Source: a virus
Direction: 5' to 3' (one strand)
Length of the DNA: 35,999 nt
Virus record (IMG/VR): IMGVR_UViG_3300031688_000056
Span: 1-35,999 of that record
The position numbers were made by a program, and so were the translations under genes. Below the pieces are notes generated by a model. That model was not told where the DNA came from and searched no databases. It worked only from the letters and a program-made list of their open reading frames with translations. Positions 1-8,908 of this stretch are shown here, piece after piece (position 1 is the first letter of the stretch; the number at the start of each line of letters is the position of its first letter).

Positions 1-29
1 CTTAAGTGTCCTATCATAAAGGACATAAG
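1..29. repeat. Terminal 11-bp direct repeat and inverted repeat at the window edge
   Basis: Bases 1-11 (CTTAAGTGTCC) are identical to 35989-35999. The left copy is also one arm of an inverted repeat: TGTCCT (7-12) pairs with AGGACA (20-25) and CTTA (1-4) with TAAG (26-29), with a 2-base bulge. The DNA is inside the tape measure coding sequence and keeps the frame when the two copies are merged. The simplest reading is a circular assembly cut here. A physical end is possible but unlikely inside a gene. Confidence 0.8.
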
Positions 30-1484
30 CCTTACAAGTGCTGAGAATATAGGTTTTAATTGGTCTCCTAACAATATTTTTTGCTCCCTCCATTCAGCAT
101 TCAGCTTGTCTACTCTTTTTTGTAAAGTTTTCTGTACTAATTCATTTGCCTGTGCTAACGAAGAATTTTCTCCAAAATCATTATTAACTATTTTTAGTAT
201 TTCATCATACTCAGCTAATTGCTCAGTACCTAATGCTCCTACCCCTGTTAATGCTTTAATGTTCGGTATAAGTTCTGCTAGTACATCTACGTTGTCCTCA
301 CCTGCTGCTGATATTTGTCCTAAAATATTCATCAACCCTTCAGATTGCATAGCACTTGCACCATAAGATATACCTAATTCATCAAACTTTTTCTTTGCTT
401 GTTCACTAGGTTTTTGTAATGCTGATATTGTTGCTCTTAATGCTGTCGCTGCTACATCTGTTTTAATCCCTTGTTTTGTAAGTACAGCCATAGATGATAA
501 GAGTTCTTTGTATCCTACTCCTGCCTGTACTGCTATTGGTGCTACACCCCCGATTGCATTTGATAACTCCTCCACAGTTGTCTTACCAAATTTTTGTGCC
601 GAGAAAAATGCTGCTGTAATTTCTGAAGTCTTAGATGATTCAACTCCAAAAGCATTCATTACGGAAGTAACCCCATCTACTGCTGTAGTTAAGTCAGTTG
701 CTCCACCTGTAGCTAACATAGCTGTTTCACGCATAAATGATATAGCATCGGCTGCAGGTATTCCTGCTGACACGGCATCAAACATTGCCTTATTCATATC
801 TGCTACTTCTAAACCAAATTCATTCATTACATCTATAGCACCATCTTGTAATTCTTTACCGAATTTCTGTATATCATCACCTGACATTAAAGACATAATG
901 TTTGCCATTCCTGATTCAAACTCCATAAAATCCTTAGTAGCGAACTTAACTGCTCCACTTATAGCTTGAAACGCTACAACTGCTGCTCCAACTGCCATAC
1001 CAACTCCTGTAAGTTTAGCCTTCATATTACCAAGTGCTGAACCATAGTTTCCTACGTTACGTTGGTTGTTTCCTAAACTACCATCAAATTCTTTTAAAGA
1101 CTGATTGTTTTTAACATATTCAGCCTTCATTTTTTTCATTGATTCGGTGTTAGAGTTCATACCACCCTTAGCACTCTTCATTTTAATAATAAGGTCTTTA
1201 TTCCTTGTTACCAAACTATTGTAAGAACCATCAAGTTTTTTAGATGCATTTGTTGAAGCAATAATTGCCTTAGTCTCCATAGCACGTTCACCTCTCAAAA
1301 GCTTCAATTTCACTTTCGTATTATTGATATTCTTTTGGTGAATTTTTTGCATTCCTGCGTTCTTCTTACCTGCTGCACTCATCTGCTTCAACCTCTTTTC
1401 GGTTTTAGCTATTTCGTTTTCTAGTTTATGAAGAGCCTCAGTACCAACAACCTTCAGGTCAATTATTTTAGTTATATCTGCCAT
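1..1484 (-). CDS. Tail tape measure protein, N-terminal part (gene continues across the window ends)
   Basis: This is the first 494 codons of the phage tape measure protein, which sets tail length and is ejected with the DNA. The ATG at 1484 follows an AAATAAAATGG leader, 1 bp after the upstream tail gene. Residues ~15-130 are Lys/Glu-rich and coiled-coil-like. Residues ~160-450 carry the conserved core of the TP901 family (PhageMin_Tail), for example EFESGMANIMSL, then AGIPAADAISFMRETAML and TDLTTAVDGVTSVMNAFGV. The frame is open to base 3. Because bases 1-11 repeat 35989-35999, it continues in frame into the ORF ending at 33699, giving 1,257 aa in total (1484 + 2290 nt = 1258 codons). At about 1.5 angstrom per residue this predicts a tail near 190 nm (inference). 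Family assignment is strong. Confidence 0.93.
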   Translation of the reverse strand, partial: MADITKIIDLKVVGTEALHKLENEIAKTEKRLKQMSAAGKKNAGMQKIHQKNINNTKVKLKLLRGERAMETKAIIASTNASKKLDGSYNSLVTRNKDLIIKMKSAKGGMNSNTESMKKMKAEYVKNNQSLKEFDGSLGNNQRNVGNYGSALGNMKAKLTGVGMAVGAAVVAFQAISGAVKFATKDFMEFESGMANIMSLMSGDDIQKFGKELQDGAIDVMNEFGLEVADMNKAMFDAVSAGIPAADAISFMRETAMLATGGATDLTTAVDGVTSVMNAFGVESSKTSEITAAFFSAQKFGKTTVEELSNAIGGVAPIAVQAGVGYKELLSSMAVLTKQGIKTDVAATALRATISALQKPSEQAKKKFDELGISYGASAMQSEGLMNILGQISAAGEDNVDVLAELIPNIKALTGVGALGTEQLAEYDEILKIVNNDFGENSSLAQANELVQKTLQKRVDKLNAEWREQKILLGDQLKPIFSALVRLMSFMIGHL

Positions 1485-1485
1485 T

Positions 1486-4400
1486 TTATTTTATTACTTT
1501 TGTAGTGTTACCATCTGATTCTGTATACAAATCTATTATATTACCCGACTCATCTTTAGTTACCATATTCATACCACCTTCACCCATCATTATACTTCCA
1601 TCTTTTTTTACTGTTAAAATATTTCTTCTATTGCTTTCATCTGTACCTCCACCTATAACTAATATAGCATCATCATCTCTTTTATTAAATTGACCTAATG
1701 CTATTTGATTATTTTTATAAGAAATTAAGTTATTACCTAACGCTACTTGCCCATTATTTTGAAATACTAAATTGTTATTTCTGTTAGTCACGGAAGGGCT
1801 TTTCCTTATTGTAACATCTCTAGCCAAATCTGCGTCTCTATTTCGTATATTTACTCCACCCCCTAAAGTTGAGGTAGATGATTTAGAATTTGCTGACTTA
1901 CTACGTGTGCTATAACTTTCATTTGAAATTGCTTTTACAACTAAACCTCCAACTAAAGTATTTTCTTTTTTTGTTGTTTTTTGTTGCCAATACTCTTTAG
2001 TCTGTAATTCAGCTAATTCAGATTCCACTTCTACTGACGATAATCTAGCTGAACTTCCACGTCTTGCTGAACTTCCACCTCCTGACCTCTTAATCATTTC
2101 AGTAGGTATTGCTAATTGAATCAACTCAACATCGGTTAGCGAATCGTGGTGTGGTGCATAGTCAATAATTTTATGTATAATCCAATACTGACCATTTGCG
2201 TGTCCTGACTCTTCTATGAAAACAGGTTTTCGCAAATCTAACTCAGCTATATCGTGGGGTTCTAGCCTTACTTTTATTGTTTTTATTCTAGGATTTGTAG
2301 CCAACATATCAATATAATGTTTCCAAAATCTACTATACAATCCTGCCTGTCCTGAGTCTGCATTATCATCATAATCTAAATTAGTGAATGCTCCATTTTT
2401 TGAAAACGATACTGCACAAGGATATTCTGTTGCTTCACCATCAAATGCATTTGAACCTGCAGGTGGATTTGTTGACCCTGAATTTAATGAGTGCCTAGCC
2501 GACATCCAAAATACTTCATTTGATTGCTGTAGCCCTTCATAAGAACATATACGAGGCGAGTAACCTTCAGTAATTTCAGGCAATAGTGAATTTGAGGGGT
2601 CTTGCGTATAGTCTGATAGTCGCATAGGGACATAAGGACCATCACTAGATGTTTCGGTAAGTTGACTAAAGTTAAACATAAAAGTAGATGCGAAAAAGTC
2701 AGTTCCCAAAACTTTAGTGTCAGGCAAAAAGCCAAATCCAAAATCTAGTAATACAGAATGCCAAGCCTTTGCTTGTATATCAGATACTTCTTGTACGTGT
2801 CCATCTTTACCATCATCAAGATATTTATACTCAACAAATCTATTTATTCGGTCAATCAAAAACTCAACTCTATGTGGATTATGATAGTCTACTTTATCAG
2901 TCCAATTTACTACTTCATCTGTTAAAGGATTATTATAGAAAGTAGAGAAAGGCTCTACATATACTGTCTTAGCTTTTTCATCTGTATACCAATGTAAATT
3001 AAAAAGCCCTGTTAACCCTGAAATAAAGTCTGACTTAGTTTTATCACAAGGTAAAACGGTAGCTATATTAAAATAATCACCCTCTGCAATCTCAGTAGAT
3101 TTTTCAAATTTTATAAAAGTTCTACGAGACTGATGTAGCCCTGCTATTGAGGGGTGTTCAGGCATACCTACTGTACCATTAGATGTTATTTGAGCATCTT
3201 TATTCCCTAAAGCTTTCTCTGCTACAAAAACAGGGTGGATACAATCCCACATTTGAGTATCTTGCGTCAATACATAAGCTATTCCTGAATCTATTTGTAC
3301 TCCTGGCAAATTTACAGGTTCTACCCAAGCTTCAACTACCACTCCATCACCATAATCAAACCATTGTAACGGGATATCTATAGATACATCTTTATATTGT
3401 AAAGCCTTAAAACGAGGTTGTTTCCAAATATTCCAAAGCTGAGATTGTGCTGTACTTGAATTTGCTGTAGTGCTAAGTGTAGTATTAAATATACTTACTG
3501 TATCACCTGCAGGTGGTGAAGGAAAATGAAATGTACCTGCGTTACCTGAATTATAACCACCTGAAATATATTCCTTCCAACAAGGACAGGAGTCATTAAC
3601 TCCGTGTGAACCTCCTTGATAACATTGTCTTACAATTATTTTAACTTTTGAATTTTCTCCAACTGCTAAAGCTATATTACCTGTTACATTATAGTACCCT
3701 GATTGTTTACACCTCCACTCAAATACATTACCATTTCTACTCCACTCTTGCGTTGTACCAAATTTACTATGCGCACCTGAAGGAGCAGGATTAGTCCCTG
3801 TATAATGATTTGCTCCAAACCAATCTTCATCATCAGGATACCAATATCCTAATACTGTAGGAAACCTAGTACGAGTTGGCATATATCCTGTTTTAACAGG
3901 TTTGTCAGTAGCAAAACCATAATAAGGAAACAATCCTGTAACCCACGAAACTCCTCCATTTAATACTGCCCAATTTGTGTGTGGCATTAGATAGGTCAAG
4001 TAATTTGCTCCACCACCACCTGCGTCAGTAAAATAATTTCCTATTGCACAAACATTAGGAACAGGATAATCAGGGTCGTTAGCTGACATTGTATATGCTG
4101 CCTTTGCATCATCTCGGACTACTACATTAAATGGTATTGATAGCAAAGGACCTGACATTCTAGGCTCTGCCTTGCTACTCATTAAGTAACAATTATTATA
4201 AACATAATCTTTGAATCCTAATGAATCTGTACCTGTACCAAAATCGGAATCGGGTATTTCAGCATTATGACCTGACCCGTTCTGATATCTAAATTCATAC
4301 TCAGCATCAAACCTCTCCATTCCACCACCATCACCACCTCCATTATGATTAAATGAACTCCTATCAAGTAGCATTACAAGTTTCTTAAACTCTGTAGTAT

Positions 4401-5184
4401 TCATAAATGAACTAACTACTTCATAACCTGCCTCTTTAAAAAAGTTGTATACTAATGATTTGATAAAAGGAGCAGGTAATTGCTCCATCAACGTAGCTTT
4501 AAATGCTCCCTGACCATTCAATACACTTCCTATAGGTGCAGCATAAGGAGTCATAGGTTGACCATCACATACTAAAGGTATTGTAAAGTCAAAGTCATCA
4601 GACGTTTGTACGTTCTGATTAATCCAATTCCAAAAACCATCTACCCATTGTCTTTTTATAGGCTCTCCTGCTACCCAATTAATATAAGGGTCGCCTAAGT
4701 CATTATCAAATTCTGCAATATCCATACCTGTAGACTCACACATCTTTTGATTCTGAAAATCAAAAAGCCAATTATTATTATCACCAATAAGTGAAACTTC
4801 ATAAGACATAGGCTTATCATCTTTGATAATCGCTTTAACCAATAGCATTCCAGAGAAAACTAGGTTACCATTTGCCCAAACTCTTGCCTTTACATTGTCA
4901 TTTACTAGGTTTTCTATACTTGCTATTCCATCTGAGTGCAGTTGATTTAATACTTTATTGTTATTTGGTGTCGCAGGAAGTTTAATTGTTTTAGAATAAT
5001 TACCTGCTGTCTCACCTATATTATCAATATTTTTAACTTGAAAAGTTAGTGCTATAGGTAACTCATTAATATCGTAGGTATCCAAAACCCCCTCTACCTG
5101 AACTACCGAATATAAATCAGGCTTTTGCCCTGTATATACAATTTGATTGTAAAGTATATCAATTTTAATTTCGTTATATGCCAT
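1486..5184 (-). CDS. Large tail structural protein with a YadA-head-like C-terminus
   Basis: A 1,232-aa protein immediately upstream of the tape measure gene; its TAATG start overlaps the stop of the preceding 606-aa tail gene, so the two are probably translationally coupled. The N-terminal ~140 residues contain a pattern (NIDNIGETAGNYSKTIKLP) that I associate with distal-tail or baseplate-type proteins of Bacteroidota phages. The centre is Gly/Trp/Tyr-rich and looks beta-rich. The last ~110 residues contain NNQIALGQFN, VIGGGTD and LTVKKDGSIMMGEG, resembling the left-handed beta-roll repeats of YadA-like heads and of trimeric tail fibres. Likely role: tail-tip or baseplate protein, possibly with receptor contact. 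The size and position are firm; the exact role is inferred. Confidence 0.7.
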   Translation of the reverse strand: MAYNEIKIDILYNQIVYTGQKPDLYSVVQVEGVLDTYDINELPIALTFQVKNIDNIGETAGNYSKTIKLPATPNNNKVLNQLHSDGIASIENLVNDNVKARVWANGNLVFSGMLLVKAIIKDDKPMSYEVSLIGDNNNWLFDFQNQKMCESTGMDIAEFDNDLGDPYINWVAGEPIKRQWVDGFWNWINQNVQTSDDFDFTIPLVCDGQPMTPYAAPIGSVLNGQGAFKATLMEQLPAPFIKSLVYNFFKEAGYEVVSSFMNTTEFKKLVMLLDRSSFNHNGGGDGGGMERFDAEYEFRYQNGSGHNAEIPDSDFGTGTDSLGFKDYVYNNCYLMSSKAEPRMSGPLLSIPFNVVVRDDAKAAYTMSANDPDYPVPNVCAIGNYFTDAGGGGANYLTYLMPHTNWAVLNGGVSWVTGLFPYYGFATDKPVKTGYMPTRTRFPTVLGYWYPDDEDWFGANHYTGTNPAPSGAHSKFGTTQEWSRNGNVFEWRCKQSGYYNVTGNIALAVGENSKVKIIVRQCYQGGSHGVNDSCPCWKEYISGGYNSGNAGTFHFPSPPAGDTVSIFNTTLSTTANSSTAQSQLWNIWKQPRFKALQYKDVSIDIPLQWFDYGDGVVVEAWVEPVNLPGVQIDSGIAYVLTQDTQMWDCIHPVFVAEKALGNKDAQITSNGTVGMPEHPSIAGLHQSRRTFIKFEKSTEIAEGDYFNIATVLPCDKTKSDFISGLTGLFNLHWYTDEKAKTVYVEPFSTFYNNPLTDEVVNWTDKVDYHNPHRVEFLIDRINRFVEYKYLDDGKDGHVQEVSDIQAKAWHSVLLDFGFGFLPDTKVLGTDFFASTFMFNFSQLTETSSDGPYVPMRLSDYTQDPSNSLLPEITEGYSPRICSYEGLQQSNEVFWMSARHSLNSGSTNPPAGSNAFDGEATEYPCAVSFSKNGAFTNLDYDDNADSGQAGLYSRFWKHYIDMLATNPRIKTIKVRLEPHDIAELDLRKPVFIEESGHANGQYWIIHKIIDYAPHHDSLTDVELIQLAIPTEMIKRSGGGSSARRGSSARLSSVEVESELAELQTKEYWQQKTTKKENTLVGGLVVKAISNESYSTRSKSANSKSSTSTLGGGVNIRNRDADLARDVTIRKSPSVTNRNNNLVFQNNGQVALGNNLISYKNNQIALGQFNKRDDDAILVIGGGTDESNRRNILTVKKDGSIMMGEGGMNMVTKDESGNIIDLYTESDGNTTKVIK

Positions 5185-7004
5185 TACCTTTGAGTTACCT
5201 GTTTAATTTCGTTATAAACTAATTCAATTCTAGCTAAATTTTCGTCCATCGGTTTCCATACTATTTCTGCTGACGTTACTAATACAGGGACTCTAGTGTC
5301 TCTGTTATACTGATTTGTCCAATGCTTGTCTTCATCTTTTACTTTCCAAACATAAGGCGATGTTACTATTTCTTTAACCCACTCTAATTCTTTTTTATTA
5401 AACCATTGAGAAACAAGACGTTCGCTCTCACTATGATTAATATTTATTTTTTGCTTTTGGTGTTTTCGTTGACCAAACTTGTTTATTATTGCAAATGGAT
5501 TACCTGTCGCTGAAGGCATACTCTCATCATCACTCTCCCTATGACCTAATGCAGTTTCCCAAATTTCATTTGACGTAGTGGTCATCTGCTCTTTTGCTCC
5601 CATAAAAGTAATACCATCTAACCCTCCTTTTTGGTTTTTCCAAAACAATCTCTGAAATCCTTTACCACAACAATTATTTTCAACAATCTTATATTCTATT
5701 TTTTCACTAAACCTTCTTGAAATGCTGTTAGGGTCTTGTGACGAATTATTCGGATTTGACGTTGCTCTAGCTAGATGAACGGTATATTTAGCTATCGGTA
5801 TGGTTATGAAATTAGCTATAGAAGGCAATGTAGTGTATGAATTTGATATACCACAATATGCATATCCATTATTTATTATAAATTGAATCCAATTTAGACC
5901 AACATCATATACTAGATATTTCTCACTCTTAGTATACATTCTTGACGCATTACTAATCGGCATCCAATGTGAAGCACCATTTACGTTTGTAATATACGCC
6001 CACATACATATATTATTACCAAATCTAGCATCGTGAAAAATACATACATAATCATCAAACCCTGCACATTCCTTAATTGCTCCTACCTTCTGAGTTGGTC
6101 TGTTTGTTAAAAATTTTAACCACCTTCCTATCCTAGTATAATCATACGTAGCTAATTCAAAATTATAGTCTTCTAACCATCTTTTCTGATGCTTATAAGC
6201 TGTTTCGTGTCCTTGTACTATTGCATCTATATAATCAGAACCCGTTGCCATACGTATCCAATTTTCTTCATTTGGGTCATAAGTTAGCAACCCATCAGTA
6301 CCATAAGCCTCACCTGTGCAAAGTATACCTATTTCTAAAGAGCCGTTTCTTACAAACCACATACCACCATTATAGTTTTGCTTGGCTGCTGTAAGAGCAT
6401 AATTCTTAGCTAGTGACATAGGTATGAAATGATTAATATGCGAATTGACTATTGTAGTAACATCAATTTCATAATACGGGCTACCTCCTACTGATGGTTG
6501 TCTTAGCAATGTACTAATATCCTGCCAAGTGCCACCCCAATCTCTAGTCATTTGTACTTTGTATATAACATTAGCTGCACCACCAATTCCAAAATGAAGT
6601 ATCGGTCTAGTAGTTGGATACAGCTTCATTTTAGATACAGACTGAGGGAACTCGTCATATGCTGCTTGTGCCTGTGATACAAAGCCATAACTTGGACTTG
6701 CAACACTTGTATCATTCATCGGACTCGCTATTTCTTGAATTTTAAAAGGGTCTAACATAGGGTTGCTACTTGCAAAATTACCATAAACAGATTCTTGTTG
6801 TAAAGCCGAACCATTGTTAGTGTCAAGTGTCTTTACAGGTTGTATAGGATAAGTACCATCTACGTGTATTCTTTTATTTGGTAGATTACTCATTGCCTTA
6901 GCCTTCTCATTTAACTCTGATAATCTACTTAAGTAATTACTTGACACCTTCCTGCCTTCTGCTTCACTTATATATTCACACCCTAATTTATTTTCTGTTT
7001 TCAT
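5184..7004 (-). CDS. Tail structural protein, 606 aa
   Basis: The ATG at 7004 overlaps the stop of the preceding gene (ATGA), and its own stop overlaps the start of the 1,232-aa tail gene. The protein is rich in aromatic residues and Asn/Thr, without signal peptide or membrane segment. The middle part (~130-400) has Gly-Trp/Tyr-rich beta-strand-like sequence (for example MTRDWGGTWQDIS). Residues ~445-485 contain NNCCGKGFQRLFWKNQKGG, and the C-terminal ~90 residues are charged. I recognise no catalytic motif. Position between neck/tail genes and the tape measure makes a tail-tip or tail-associated structural role most likely. Alternatives are a baseplate hub or side-fibre attachment protein. 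Confidence 0.6.
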   Translation of the reverse strand: MKTENKLGCEYISEAEGRKVSSNYLSRLSELNEKAKAMSNLPNKRIHVDGTYPIQPVKTLDTNNGSALQQESVYGNFASSNPMLDPFKIQEIASPMNDTSVASPSYGFVSQAQAAYDEFPQSVSKMKLYPTTRPILHFGIGGAANVIYKVQMTRDWGGTWQDISTLLRQPSVGGSPYYEIDVTTIVNSHINHFIPMSLAKNYALTAAKQNYNGGMWFVRNGSLEIGILCTGEAYGTDGLLTYDPNEENWIRMATGSDYIDAIVQGHETAYKHQKRWLEDYNFELATYDYTRIGRWLKFLTNRPTQKVGAIKECAGFDDYVCIFHDARFGNNICMWAYITNVNGASHWMPISNASRMYTKSEKYLVYDVGLNWIQFIINNGYAYCGISNSYTTLPSIANFITIPIAKYTVHLARATSNPNNSSQDPNSISRRFSEKIEYKIVENNCCGKGFQRLFWKNQKGGLDGITFMGAKEQMTTTSNEIWETALGHRESDDESMPSATGNPFAIINKFGQRKHQKQKININHSESERLVSQWFNKKELEWVKEIVTSPYVWKVKDEDKHWTNQYNRDTRVPVLVTSAEIVWKPMDENLARIELVYNEIKQVTQR

Positions 7005-7474
7005 AATTTGTTTAATATTAATTGAACTGACTCGTCAAATACAGTTGAAACTTCTTTACCTATCTTAGCCTTATCTCTTGCCCAAGACTTGTCAATAAAA
7101 TTTAATCTACTCTTATCTCTTCTACCATTCATCGTTGGCATTCCTTTTTTCCCGTGAGTAGATGCTATAGCGTATGCTATACTTCTTATCTGTTTGTTGC
7201 CCGAACCTATACCTTTACGCATCAACCATTTGATTAATCCATTTATTCTTGCAGGAGCGAATGGACTTTTAATATCTGAAGCACTCACTCCCTTATCTAC
7301 AAACCTCCAATAATGATTACCTAATATACTAACAGAATCACTACTTTCTGATTTTGCTTTTAATGAATTTATAAGTCCACCTGCCCTCTTACTTCTACCC
7401 TGTTGTACTAGAGTAACTCCAAATGAAGTAGCGACTATCATTCCTATTCTCTCTAATTGACTTATTGTTAACAT
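7001..7474 (-). CDS. HK97 gp10-like neck/tail component (putative)
   Basis: A basic 157-aa protein with the pattern of the HK97 gp10-like family of head-tail joining or tail components: an N-terminal helix, a conserved middle with HYWRFVDKGVSASD, then Lys/Arg-rich SIAYAIASTHGKKGMPT. It lies 2 bp after the preceding gene and its stop overlaps the next start (ATGA), so it belongs to the tail operon. The start at 7474 is the only one giving a full N-terminal helix. Family assignment rests on length, position and the Y/F-x-D-x-G pattern and is moderate. Confidence 0.5.
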   Translation of the reverse strand: MLTISQLERIGMIVATSFGVTLVQQGRSKRAGGLINSLKAKSESSDSVSILGNHYWRFVDKGVSASDIKSPFAPARINGLIKWLMRKGIGSGNKQIRSIAYAIASTHGKKGMPTMNGRRDKSRLNFIDKSWARDKAKIGKEVSTVFDESVQLILNKL

Positions 7475-7476
7475 TA

Positions 7477-7974
7477 TTATTCTGTATAGGTAGGGTCAGA
7501 ATTACTTAACTTTAAGCAATGTCTAAACCCTTGTATTTGTAAACTTACTTCTATACCAACTAAATTATCATTAAATTCGTGGCTTACACGTTCAATATCC
7601 CAACTACCTGTTATAATAAAGTTATGCTCATTATTTGCACAAAACACTTCTATTAAGGTTAAAAAATGGTTTTGAAGTAAGTCAAACTTGTTTTCTAAAG
7701 AGTAGTTAGGTGGCAATAATGCTCCTGTCAAAGCACCCCCACTACGTCCATTATCATAAGTATCATAACAATAAAACTTACAATTATAAGTTTCATCATT
7801 TTTAAAAGGATTACTTTGCCTTGTAGATGGTGGCATTAATAATATTAAAGGATATGAAGTGTTGTGCATTTCATTAATCTCACCTAGATATCCAAACTTA
7901 TAGGTGTTAAATGTAGTAGTAGCTACTCTAGCTGCCTCTATTTGTGTACTTAAAATACCTAAGTCTGTTATCAT
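7477..7974 (-). CDS. Putative tail completion/terminator protein, 165 aa
   Basis: The gene starts by an ATGA overlap with the end of the frameshifted chaperone frame. The protein (MITDLGILSTQIEAARVAT...) has a mixed alpha/beta look with a conserved-looking end (GIEVSLQIQGFRHCL) that I have seen in tail-completion-like proteins of Bacteroidota phages. No catalytic motif is visible. Position next to a gp10-like protein and just after the tail assembly chaperone supports a neck or tail-terminator role, which is inference. Confidence 0.45.
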   Translation of the reverse strand: MITDLGILSTQIEAARVATTTFNTYKFGYLGEINEMHNTSYPLILLMPPSTRQSNPFKNDETYNCKFYCYDTYDNGRSGGALTGALLPPNYSLENKFDLLQNHFLTLIEVFCANNEHNFIITGSWDIERVSHEFNDNLVGIEVSLQIQGFRHCLKLSNSDPTYTE

Positions 7975-8285
7975 TTCATTTTTTGTTTACGTTCTTCTTG
8001 TTTACTATGTAACTTTTGATACTCGTGTTTATAATCACCCTGTGCTGTTTTCCAACTCATATATGTTAGTACATCATATACTTTTGCTTCTTCTATTGAT
8101 TCTACTGCACTATATGGTTCTTTAGTAAATATACCATCTTTTGCTATCTCATATATTGAGTTTAACCAACCATATCCTGAGATGATTCCTGCGAGTTTTT
8201 TTGCGATAGGGTCTCTATGACCACCTTTGAGGTTTGGGTACTTCTGCTCAACAAACTTGCTTGACGAGTCAAAAAAAAAGCCCAT
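7971..8285 (-). CDS. Tail assembly chaperone, -1 frame extension (GT-like)
   Basis: This open frame overlaps the last ~120 nt of the 232-aa chaperone gene in the -1 frame. Its only ATG (8285) sits on the slippery run and has no separate leader, so it is best explained as the C-terminal part of a frameshift fusion, like lambda gpG-gpT. If ribosomes slip at 8273-8279, 196 residues of the upstream frame join 100 residues of this one to give a 296-aa protein. The extension is Lys-rich and ends in a charged, probably helical tail (KLHSKQEERKQ). It ends by an ATGA overlap with the next tail gene. Confidence 0.65.
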   Translation of the reverse strand: MGFFFDSSSKFVEQKYPNLKGGHRDPIAKKLAGIISGYGWLNSIYEIAKDGIFTKEPYSAVESIEEAKVYDVLTYMSWKTAQGDYKHEYQKLHSKQEERKQKMK

Positions 8286-8860
8286 TTCATAACGGTTTCC
8301 ATATCAATTCCTTGAAACAATTTACTTCGCTCTTCAAGGTCATAATCATCTTTACCCTCTTTATGTTTCCTACAAGACCTAGCCATCTGCATCGGTATAA
8401 ATTCAAATCTATTAACTACCTCCTTACCATAAATATCTCTGATTTGTTGTAACTCTGCAAACTCCCCAAAAGTCATACTCTCAAAATTAATTTTAGGAAA
8501 ATAATATATCTCACCCTCAAAAGTGAACCCCCATAACGACCAAGATTCAGAAGTTTCTTCATCTATAGCTTTACGATTCATCATATTATTGAAAATTTCT
8601 ACAACCTCTACAGCACGTTCAAATGGTACTCTTCTAGTGTCTTCTATACTCATACCAAGCAGGTTAGAACATATTTCTAAAGTACATTGATGCTCCATCT
8701 CTACGACTTTAGTTACATCTACGTCCCCTTCTACATTCTTTAGGGAGTCAGTATCATACTTACAGAGGACTTTCCACAATTCATTAAAACGTGATACAGA
8801 AATATCCTTATACTCTGAAGGTATTTTAATTACTTTCTCATCTACTTTTACTATTATCAT
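8162..8860 (-). CDS. Tail assembly chaperone, upstream frame (G-like)
   Basis: First gene of the tail operon, 232 aa, acidic and helical, without signal or membrane segment. The start ATG (8860) lies only 6 nt after a TAAATTTG promoter box. Near the C-terminus (codons 194-197) the run GCT TTT TTT TTG is a good -1 slippery site, and a long overlapping -1 frame follows. Small acidic protein plus -1 frame extension upstream of the tape measure is the standard signature of tail assembly chaperones (lambda G/GT), which coat the tape measure during tail building. The sequence identity of the family is not recognised by itself; the call rests on the frameshift layout and position. Confidence 0.7.
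   Translation of the reverse strand: MIIVKVDEKVIKIPSEYKDISVSRFNELWKVLCKYDTDSLKNVEGDVDVTKVVEMEHQCTLEICSNLLGMSIEDTRRVPFERAVEVVEIFNNMMNRKAIDEETSESWSLWGFTFEGEIYYFPKINFESMTFGEFAELQQIRDIYGKEVVNRFEFIPMQMARSCRKHKEGKDDYDLEERSKLFQGIDMETVMKWAFFLTRQASLLSRSTQTSKVVIETLSQKNSQESSQDMVG
8273..8279 (-). promoter_or_regulatory. Programmed -1 ribosomal frameshift site (T TTT TTT)
   Basis: The minus strand reads GGGC followed by nine T and then GACTCG. In the zero frame the codons are GCT TTT TTT TTG, so T TTT TTT (8279-8273) allows both tRNAs to re-pair after a -1 slip. A short inverted repeat (TTGA-CTCG-TCAA) follows at once. The -1 frame then stays open for 100 codons. Location inside a tail chaperone gene matches the known use of such sites. 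Confidence 0.65.
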
Positions 8861-8866
8861 ACTTTA

Positions 8867-8906
8867 CAAATTTAAGTTATAACTTCGGATTACTTACGCA
8901 GTTTTT
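8867..8906 (-). promoter_or_regulatory. Late promoter of the tail operon
   Basis: Reading the minus strand: TTAAAAACTGCGTAA (8908-8894), then 19 bp, then TAAATTTG (8874-8867), which fits the Bacteroidota -7 consensus TAnnTTTG, followed by TAAA. The same block with the same 19-bp spacing occurs before the protease gene at 32914-32953. The usual -33 TTTG is replaced by the CTGCGTAA element, suggesting a phage-specific activator. Only 6 nt separate the -7 box from the ATG, so the transcript is probably leaderless. Confidence 0.7.
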
Positions 8907-8908
8907 AA

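Noticed and set aside
106-969. Open frames on the plus strand (e.g. 106-366, 508-969, 16842-17180, 26589-26903)
   Set aside because: They are antisense to clear minus-strand genes, have no protein-like patterns and reflect the AT-rich codon use of the true genes.
2484-2741. Minus-strand ORF inside the 1,232-aa tail gene
   Set aside because: Shadow frame of a well-supported gene; low-complexity hydrophobic product.
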